NCBI GenBank assembly: GCA_946478635.1 | Contig: CAMLCX010000110.1 | Span: forward strand, 1 to 11,743 | DNA from: an uncultured Pseudomonadota bacterium | GTDB taxonomy: Bacteria > Desulfobacterota_B > Binatia > UBA9968 | Direction: 5' to 3' | DNA length: 11,743 nucleotides | Shown: piece by piece, positions 6,860 through 11,743 of the stretch | Position numbering within the stretch: the first letter of the stretch is position 1 | How the letters are laid out: the number at the start of each line of letters is the position of its first letter | The notes under the pieces: generated by a model | Database searches by the model: none | Told to the model about the DNA's origin: nothing | The model's input: only the letters and a program-made list of their open reading frames with translations | Translations under genes and position numbers: made by a program

Positions 6860-7933
6860 TCAAACTCTCCCGCCCGCGGCGGCGGCCGGTCCGGCGGCGC
6901 CGAACAGATTCGGGTTCATACTCTTAGACTGGGCTTCCTCCCGCGTGACAATACCCCGGGTCACGAGATTGGTAAGCGCCATGTCCATGGTCTGCATGCC
7001 GTCTTTCTGGCTTACTTGCATGGTGCCGGGAATCTGATGGATTTTCCCTTCGCGGATTAGATTGCGCACCGCGGTCGTACCGGTAAGTAACTCCAGTGCT
7101 GCGACACGACCGCCGACTTTTTTCTTCAACAAGGTCTGCGTGATCACGGCTTCGATCGATTCGGCGAATTGCGCGCGAATCTGTGCTTGCTGGTTGGGTG
7201 GAAACACGTCGATGATCCGATCGACCGTTTTTGGTGCGCTCGACGTGTGCAAGGTGCCGAATACGAGATGCCCCGTTTCGGCAGCGGTCAATGCAAGCTG
7301 GATAGTTTCCAGATCGCGCATTTCACCGACGAGAATAATGTCCGGATCTTCGCGCAGCGCCGACCTGAGGGCATTGGCGAAGGAGTGGGTGTGCGGGCCC
7401 AACTCGCGCTGGTTGACCAGGCATTTCTTCGATAGATGCACGAACTCGATGGGATCTTCGACAGTAAGAATATGTCCTTCAAAACTGTTGTTTATATAAT
7501 CGATCATGCCCGCCAACGTCGTCGATTTACCAGAGCCTGTCGGTCCTGTGACCAGGATCAGGCCTTTGTCCTTTTCACAGAGCTGTTTGAGAATCGGCGG
7601 CATCCCGAGTTCTTCCAGACTCATGACTTTCGTCGGAATGGTCCGGAATACCGCACCCTCGCCCTTTCGCTGCATAAACACGTTGACGCGAAATCGAGCG
7701 ATTTTCTCGAGCTCAAAGGAGAAATCGCACTCGCGGGTTTCCTCGAATACCCGTCTTTGCCCGTCGCTCATGATATCGTAGACGAGGGCATGAACTTCCT
7801 CTTTGGTGAGCGCCGCGTAGTCTAATTTCTTGAGGTCGCCGTCGATGCGAATCATCGGCGGTTCGCCGGCGCTCAAGTGACAATCCGATGCCCCTTGTTC
7901 GACGCCGAAGACCAGTAGTTGTGTGATGTCCAT
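6860..7933 (-). CDS. pilT: Type IV pilus retraction ATPase PilT
   Basis: This is a 357-residue cytoplasmic hexameric motor at the base of type IV pili. ATP hydrolysis drives pilus retraction for twitching motility, surface sensing and DNA uptake. An N-terminal PAS-like domain (GASDCHLSAGEPPMIRIDG, 14-32) precedes the RecA-like core, which shows Walker A GPTGSGKS (130-137), Asp box LTVEDPIEF (156-164), Walker B DIILVGEMRD (198-207) and His box FGTLHTSSA (225-233). The C-terminal AVRNLIREGK (288-297) is the PilT-specific AIRNLIR-type motif needed for retraction, and MQTMDMAL (313-320) follows it. Length is typical and all catalytic motifs are intact. An AGGGAGA ribosome binding site lies about 10 nt before the ATG. 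It is the first gene of the pilT-pilU pair, and a candidate -10 box lies at 7970-7975. Confidence 0.96.
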   Translation of the reverse strand: MDITQLLVFGVEQGASDCHLSAGEPPMIRIDGDLKKLDYAALTKEEVHALVYDIMSDGQRRVFEETRECDFSFELEKIARFRVNVFMQRKGEGAVFRTIPTKVMSLEELGMPPILKQLCEKDKGLILVTGPTGSGKSTTLAGMIDYINNSFEGHILTVEDPIEFVHLSKKCLVNQRELGPHTHSFANALRSALREDPDIILVGEMRDLETIQLALTAAETGHLVFGTLHTSSAPKTVDRIIDVFPPNQQAQIRAQFAESIEAVITQTLLKKKVGGRVAALELLTGTTAVRNLIREGKIHQIPGTMQVSQKDGMQTMDMALTNLVTRGIVTREEAQSKSMNPNLFGAAGPAAAAGGRV

Positions 7934-7969
7934 CAGTTCTTGTCTCCCTGGGTTTATGCCGTGGAATTT

Positions 7970-7975
7970 TAGTAT
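7970..7975 (-). promoter_or_regulatory. Candidate -10 box upstream of pilT
   Basis: Read on the minus strand, TATACT (five of six consensus bases) lies about 37 bp upstream of the pilT start codon in an AT-rich stretch. A possible -35 TTTACA is only 14 bp away and the 17-bp position is poor, so an activator may be needed or the box is chance. The 224-bp spacer between the divergent pilT and dehydrogenase genes (7934-8157) shows no gene. Confidence 0.3.
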
Positions 7976-8157
7976 ACCGGCGTGAATAAGTGTAAATATT
8001 ATTGCATTTTGGGAGATCTAAAGTGAGCAATTACGGGACCATCTGAGGCACCAAAGAATGGAGCACCACTACAGGCCAACTACAGCTTAGGCATCAGATT
8101 GATTTTCCTTGCAAAAGCAGGTAGTTATGCATTTATTCTTGAGGGGTAATAGAAACT

Positions 8158-8931
8158 ATGATGAGCGGTAAAGTAGCATTGATTACAGGGGGGGCGAGCG
8201 GAATTGGTAAGGCGATAGCACTAAAACTGGCCCAAAATGGTGCGAAAGTGGCCATCGCTTCCCGTTCTACAGCCAAGCTTGAACAGGCGGTCAAAGAAAT
8301 GGAACACCGCTCGCTTACCGCCCTGCCCATCACCATGGACGTTCGCGGCAAGGCGAATGTCGAGCAGGCTGTGAAATCTATCGTGTCGAGGTGGGGCTCG
8401 TTACATATCCTGGTGAACAACGCCGGCATATCGGGCTTGAGCATGATCAGCGATCCCGACGATGCCAAGTGGAACGACATTGTCGCTACGAACTTGACCG
8501 GCATGTATCTGGTCACCAAGGCTGTCCTTAAACAGATGCCGGATCACGCCGGCGGACGGGTCATCAATATTTCATCGGTGCTGGGAAAATTCGGCGTACC
8601 CGGCTATACGGCATACTGCACAACCAAACATGGCATAATTGGCTTTACCCGGGCGCTGGCTTTGGAGGTCGTCGGCCGAGGCATCACGGTAAACGCAATC
8701 TGTCCCGGCTGGGTCGATACCGAAATGGCAACGCTAGGAATCAAAGAAACCGCGGCGCACCTGGGCGTCACGCCGGAAGAATTCAGAGCGCAGGCAACCG
8801 CAGCGGTGCCGATAAAGCGCTTCCTCGATGCCGAGGAAATCGCGGAGTTTGTTTGCTTCATCGCATCGGATGCAGCGCGCGGCATCACCGGCCAGGCGAT
8901 GAATGTCTGTGGCGGCCAGACGATGGTTTAA
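8158..8931 (+). CDS. Short-chain dehydrogenase/reductase (classical SDR)
   Basis: This is a 257-residue NAD(P)-dependent oxidoreductase of the classical SDR family, acting on a hydroxyl/carbonyl pair in a substrate I cannot define. The Rossmann motif TGGASGIG (10-17) and NNAG (87-90) are intact. The catalytic set is Asn112, Ser140, Tyr153 and Lys157 (YCTTK). CPGWVDTEM (182-190) and the terminal GQAMNVCGGQTMV are typical of FabG, ketoreductase and cyclic-alcohol dehydrogenase relatives. Arg36 after the second strand (ASRS) hints at NADP preference, by inference. Two adjacent Met codons (8158, 8161) are possible starts, and gaggggt (8141-8147) is the ribosome binding site. A terminator-like hairpin follows the stop. 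With an aldehyde dehydrogenase gene next, oxidation of an alcohol to an aldehyde or ketone is a reasonable guess, not proven. Confidence 0.9.
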   Translation: MMSGKVALITGGASGIGKAIALKLAQNGAKVAIASRSTAKLEQAVKEMEHRSLTALPITMDVRGKANVEQAVKSIVSRWGSLHILVNNAGISGLSMISDPDDAKWNDIVATNLTGMYLVTKAVLKQMPDHAGGRVINISSVLGKFGVPGYTAYCTTKHGIIGFTRALALEVVGRGITVNAICPGWVDTEMATLGIKETAAHLGVTPEEFRAQATAAVPIKRFLDAEEIAEFVCFIASDAARGITGQAMNVCGGQTMV

Positions 8932-8941
8932 AGCGTTCGCC

Positions 8942-8967
8942 GGTGTCACCACACCATCTTTTTTTTT
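8942..8967 (+). terminator. Intrinsic terminator-like hairpin after the SDR gene
   Basis: The stem GGTGT (8942-8946) / ACACC (8951-8955) with a 4-nt loop is followed by ATC and nine consecutive T (8959-8967). It starts 11 bp after the SDR stop and lies 22 bp before the aldehyde dehydrogenase start. The stem is short, but the T-run is strong, so partial termination is plausible. Confidence 0.5.
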
Positions 8968-8988
8968 GTAACCTTCTCAGCCGATTTC

Positions 8989-10530
8989 ATGGAGACGCTT
9001 GTGAACGCCCACTCGATTATCGTCCGTAATCCAGCCTCACTGAAAAAGATCGCCGAGCTTCCTGTCGCCTCAGCGGCGGACGTTCGTCAAGCCGTTGTGC
9101 GAGCGCGGAAAGCGCAACTATCCTGGAGCCAAACCAGCATGGCCGAGCGCTCGCGCATCTACTATCGTCTCCGAGATCTGCTCCTCGATGAGGGGGAAAA
9201 ACTCGCCGATATTCTTACCGCCGAAACCGGTCGACCGCGGTCCGAGGTTTACGGCAACGAGCTCTTTTTTCTTTGCGACGCCATTGGCGTCTGGGCCAAG
9301 AAGGGTCCGTATTTTCTTCGTCCGGAAAGGATCCGCCCGCACTTCCCTTTACTCAAATCGAAAAAAATAATATCGACGTATGCGCCACGCGGCGTGATTG
9401 GCATCATTAGCCCGTGGAATTTCCCGCTAACCATGACGCTGGGGGAGGCGCTTCCCGCGCTCATGGCGGGCAACGCAGTCGTCCTGAAGCCGTCGGAATT
9501 GACGCCGCTCTCAGCGAACTTCGGCGCCGAGATTGCGACGCGCGCCGGCCTCCCTGAAAATCTTCTTCAAGTTGTTACCGGTTACGGTGAGACCGGTGCA
9601 GCCCTCGTCGATTGCGCCGACATGATTGCGTTTACCGGCAGCGTGGAAACCGGCAAAAAGGTCATGCTCCGAGCCGCCGAGCGACTGATTCCAGTTTCGC
9701 TGGAGCTCGGTGGAAAAGATCCTATGATCGTGCTGAAAGATGCCGACCTCGAGCGTGCCGCGGGCGCTTGCGTGTGGGGCGCGTTGATGAACAGCGGCCA
9801 AATCTGCACGTCCATCGAGCGGGTCTATGTCGAGGCGCCGGTATTCCAGCCCTTTATCGACAAGGTCGTCGCGCGCGTTCGCACTGTCCGCCAAGGCGCC
9901 AGTGAAAATGACGTGGACATCGGCTGCATGACTTCGGAAGAGCAACTGAAAACGGTGGCGACACAGGTCGATCAAGCCGTCGCCCGAGGCGCCAAAGCGC
10001 TTACCGGCGGGCGGCGCAATCCGGATCTGGAGGGGTTTTATTATGAACCCACAGTGCTCATCGACGTCGATCACTCCATGCGCATTATGACTGAAGAAAC
10101 TTTTGGTCCGATCATTCCAATTGTAAAGGTTGGCGATGCTGAAGAAGCGATGCGTTTAGCCAACGATTCGCGTTATGGTCTAAGCGGCAGCATTTTTACC
10201 CGCGACGCGTCCATGGCCCGGCGATTGGCGGAAGAAATGCAAAGCGGTTCCGTCTGCATCAACGATAGTCTGGTGCCGTTCATCGTCGCCGACGCTCCCA
10301 TGGGTGGCCGCAAAAACAGCGGCTTTGGTTATCGCCACGGCGCCGAAGGCATCCGCAAGTTTTGCCAGCAAAAAACCATCGTCACGGATAAATTCGGCCT
10401 CAAAGAAGAGTTTCCCTGGTATCCCACGTCGGCAAAGAAAGCTCACCAGGTCCGCCATCTTCTCAACCTGCTTTGTCATACCGGTTGGAGCCACAAAATG
10501 CGCGCATTGAAGGGGCTCATCAGAAGCTAG
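8989..10530 (+). CDS. NAD(P)-dependent aldehyde dehydrogenase
   Basis: This is a 513-residue aldehyde dehydrogenase-superfamily enzyme that oxidises an aldehyde to a carboxylate through a cysteine thiohemiacetal. Visible landmarks are SPWNFP (141-146, oxyanion Asn144), KPSE (167-170, coenzyme), FTGSVETG (215-222), the general base Glu239 in LELGGKDP, the nucleophile Cys273 in SGQICTS, and EETFGP (369-374). After the usual end of the fold, a tail of about 45 residues includes FPWYPTSAKKAHQVRHLL and a basic C-terminus. Similar W-(F/Y)-P tails occur in some long-chain or aromatic aldehyde dehydrogenases. The ATG at 8989 has no Shine-Dalgarno. An in-frame GTG at 9001 is preceded by GGAG (8990-8993) at good spacing and may be the true start, shortening the protein by four residues. 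The substrate is unknown. The SDR upstream and the UbiD-family gene downstream suggest catabolism of an alcohol or aromatic compound. Confidence 0.93.
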   Translation: METLVNAHSIIVRNPASLKKIAELPVASAADVRQAVVRARKAQLSWSQTSMAERSRIYYRLRDLLLDEGEKLADILTAETGRPRSEVYGNELFFLCDAIGVWAKKGPYFLRPERIRPHFPLLKSKKIISTYAPRGVIGIISPWNFPLTMTLGEALPALMAGNAVVLKPSELTPLSANFGAEIATRAGLPENLLQVVTGYGETGAALVDCADMIAFTGSVETGKKVMLRAAERLIPVSLELGGKDPMIVLKDADLERAAGACVWGALMNSGQICTSIERVYVEAPVFQPFIDKVVARVRTVRQGASENDVDIGCMTSEEQLKTVATQVDQAVARGAKALTGGRRNPDLEGFYYEPTVLIDVDHSMRIMTEETFGPIIPIVKVGDAEEAMRLANDSRYGLSGSIFTRDASMARRLAEEMQSGSVCINDSLVPFIVADAPMGGRKNSGFGYRHGAEGIRKFCQQKTIVTDKFGLKEEFPWYPTSAKKAHQVRHLLNLLCHTGWSHKMRALKGLIRS

Positions 10531-10543
10531 ATCCTTGCACTCC

Positions 10544-10578
10544 AACGGGGATTCTAATAATTAGAGACGATACCCGTT
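10544..10578. promoter_or_regulatory. Nested inverted repeats upstream of the UbiD-family gene
   Basis: An outer inverted repeat, AACGGG (10544-10549) / CCCGTT (10573-10578), encloses a perfect 13-base palindrome, TCTAAT-A-ATTAGA (10553-10565). It lies between the aldehyde dehydrogenase stop and the Shine-Dalgarno agaggag (10592-10598), followed by AT-rich TTTATAAC (10583-10590). It could be an operator or a leader hairpin. No experimental or family match is known to me. Confidence 0.35.
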
Positions 10579-10606
10579 AACTTTTATAACTTAGAGGAGA
10601 ATTTTC

Positions 10607-11743
10607 ATGCCAAAAGATCTGCCGAGCTTCATCGCCCAGGAAGGGGCGAAGCGAGAAGGCTCCGTCATTCGCGAAAAAAACTTCATCGATGCCAACAACT
10701 ACGAGACCGTGGCCTATTTAAAACACCTCGACCTGCGCAACGAGCCGAAGATGGTCCTGTTCGAGAACGTGCCCGCTCTCAATGGCAAAAAATCCGAATT
10801 CCCCATGTTCTACAATCCCTGGGTAACGCGCCAGTACGTCGCCGACTCGCTTGACATGGGCGATATCAAATCTCCCATGGAAGTCAGCCTGGAAGTCGCC
10901 AAGCTCGAACAGCAAAGAGGCAGCGTGGAAGTCATCGCGCCGGAAAAAGCGCCGGTCAAGGAAGTTGTCCTCACCGGCGACAAGGCCGATCTGAGAGTGC
11001 TCCCCATGCCGATGCACCAGAAGGGCGACGCCGGCCCCTATCACACCATGACCTGCGCCATGAAGGGACTCAACGCCGATTTCTACGACATCACGTTCAC
11101 AAAAAACAAATTTCACGATCCCAAACACATGAGCTTCTCGGCGCACAAGCATCATCACCTGGAAGCGATGGCTTGTGAGTATGAGGATCACAATCTGCGC
11201 GCGCCCGTGATCGTCATCCTGGGACATCATCCGGCTTTTTATCTTTCCTCCTGCGCCATGACGGCTATGGGTAACAACGACTACCTCACCGCTTCGGCTT
11301 TCCTGAAACAAGCGCTGCGCCTCACGCCTTCGACCACTTGGGGCGACAAATTCATGGTGCCCGCGGATGCGGAAGTCATTATCGAAGGTGAGATTTTGCC
11401 GGGCGTGCGCCAACCACAAAACCCTTTCGGAGAAATCCTCGGTTACGCTCAACCCAAAATGGATGTGCCGGTGATCGAAGTCACCGCGATCACGCACCGG
11501 CGCGGAGCGATCGTCGAAGACTTTTGGCCCGGCCACATGGATCACTGGAATCTTGGCAGTATTCCCAAAGAAGGCAGCACGTACAACGTTATCAGGAAAA
11601 ATGTTCCCGGCATCAAGGGGATTCACCTTCCGCCCTCGGGTTGCGGACGCTGCATCTGTTACATCTCGATCAAAAAAGAGTTCGAAAACGAGCCGAACAA
11701 AGCGGGCATGCAGGCCTTCGTCGAAATGCCCAATTTGAAGTTG
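10607..11743 (+). CDS. UbiD-family (de)carboxylase-like protein (partial, open at the right edge)
   Basis: 379 residues are visible from an ATG at 10607 with agaggag 8 nt upstream, and the frame runs off the window without a stop. UbiD enzymes are prenylated-FMN-dependent reversible decarboxylases of aromatic and unsaturated acids. The family is recognised from LPMPMHQKGDAGPYHT (132-147), SAHKHHH (178-184), PVIVILGHHPA (200-210), VPADAEVIIEGE (251-262), PFGEILGY (273-280) and EVTAITHRR (291-299), in the usual order. Aligned by eye to Aspergillus Fdc1, the catalytic Arg173 position is Asp161 (FYDITF instead of a MxRMQ-like motif). The Glu277 position is Gln271 (QNPFGE instead of EGPFGE), while Glu276 keeps the third acid. 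Activity may therefore differ or be absent. No UbiX (prenyl-FMN synthase) gene is in the window. Substrate unknown. Confidence 0.85.
   Translation, partial: MPKDLPSFIAQEGAKREGSVIREKNFIDANNYETVAYLKHLDLRNEPKMVLFENVPALNGKKSEFPMFYNPWVTRQYVADSLDMGDIKSPMEVSLEVAKLEQQRGSVEVIAPEKAPVKEVVLTGDKADLRVLPMPMHQKGDAGPYHTMTCAMKGLNADFYDITFTKNKFHDPKHMSFSAHKHHHLEAMACEYEDHNLRAPVIVILGHHPAFYLSSCAMTAMGNNDYLTASAFLKQALRLTPSTTWGDKFMVPADAEVIIEGEILPGVRQPQNPFGEILGYAQPKMDVPVIEVTAITHRRGAIVEDFWPGHMDHWNLGSIPKEGSTYNVIRKNVPGIKGIHLPPSGCGRCICYISIKKEFENEPNKAGMQAFVEMPNLKL

Noticed and set aside
8058..8090. Possible 10-codon leader peptide before the SDR gene
   Set aside because: No ribosome binding site and no attenuator-like hairpins around it.
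10718..11626. A 302-codon minus-strand open frame opposite the UbiD-family gene
   Set aside because: The plus strand encodes clear UbiD motifs across the whole interval, so the antisense frame is a compositional artefact.
1..11743. CRISPR arrays, transposases, phage genes, tRNA/rRNA, toxin-antitoxin or other defence systems
   Set aside because: None was seen on either strand; no spaced repeat series, integrase or transposase motifs, or tRNA-like cloverleaf.

Overview
The window reads as chromosomal DNA from an uncultured, moderately GC-rich, respiring Gram-negative-type bacterium. Twitching-motility ATPases (PilT/PilU) sit beside a succinate dehydrogenase whose subunit order and sequence flavour recall the actinobacterial/mycobacterial 'Sdh1' type, and beside a UbiD-family decarboxylase gene. 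This mix is common in environmental lineages such as deep-branching 'deltaproteobacterial'/Binatota-like, NC10 or Rokubacteria genomes. The taxonomic guess is inference only; no rRNA or other marker gene is present.

Layout. (1) Positions 1-136, minus strand: N-terminus of a family 5-type uracil-DNA glycosylase that runs off the left edge. (2) 137-774: about 640 bp without a convincing gene. It holds a possible decayed coding remnant, a strong 16-pair hairpin (600-639), and a perfect 22-bp tandem repeat (706-749) that overlaps the candidate promoter of the next operon. (3) 775-4097, plus strand: a tightly packed operon, membrane anchor - flavoprotein - iron-sulfur subunit of succinate:quinone oxidoreductase (sdhC-sdhA-sdhB). 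(4) 4159-5353, minus strand: two adjacent, clearly paralogous genes of a family I do not recognise. (5) 5657-7933, minus strand: pilT then pilU, the retraction ATPases of type IV pili, in one operon. (6) 8158-11743, plus strand: a short-chain dehydrogenase, an aldehyde dehydrogenase and a UbiD-family (de)carboxylase-like protein open at the right edge. This looks like a catabolic alcohol -> aldehyde -> acid cassette plus a prenyl-FMN-type enzyme.

How they fit together. The Sdh complex oxidises succinate and passes electrons to the quinone pool. PilT/PilU power pilus retraction. The right-hand genes probably serve degradation of an unidentified aromatic or other carbonyl compound, but a terminator-like hairpin between the dehydrogenase and the aldehyde dehydrogenase argues against a single simple transcript. 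The points most worth follow-up are the unrecognised paralog pair, the UbiD homolog that seems to lack two of the three usual catalytic residues, and the Cys/His-rich membrane anchor of the Sdh complex. I see no CRISPR array, transposase, phage gene, tRNA or recognisable defence system.
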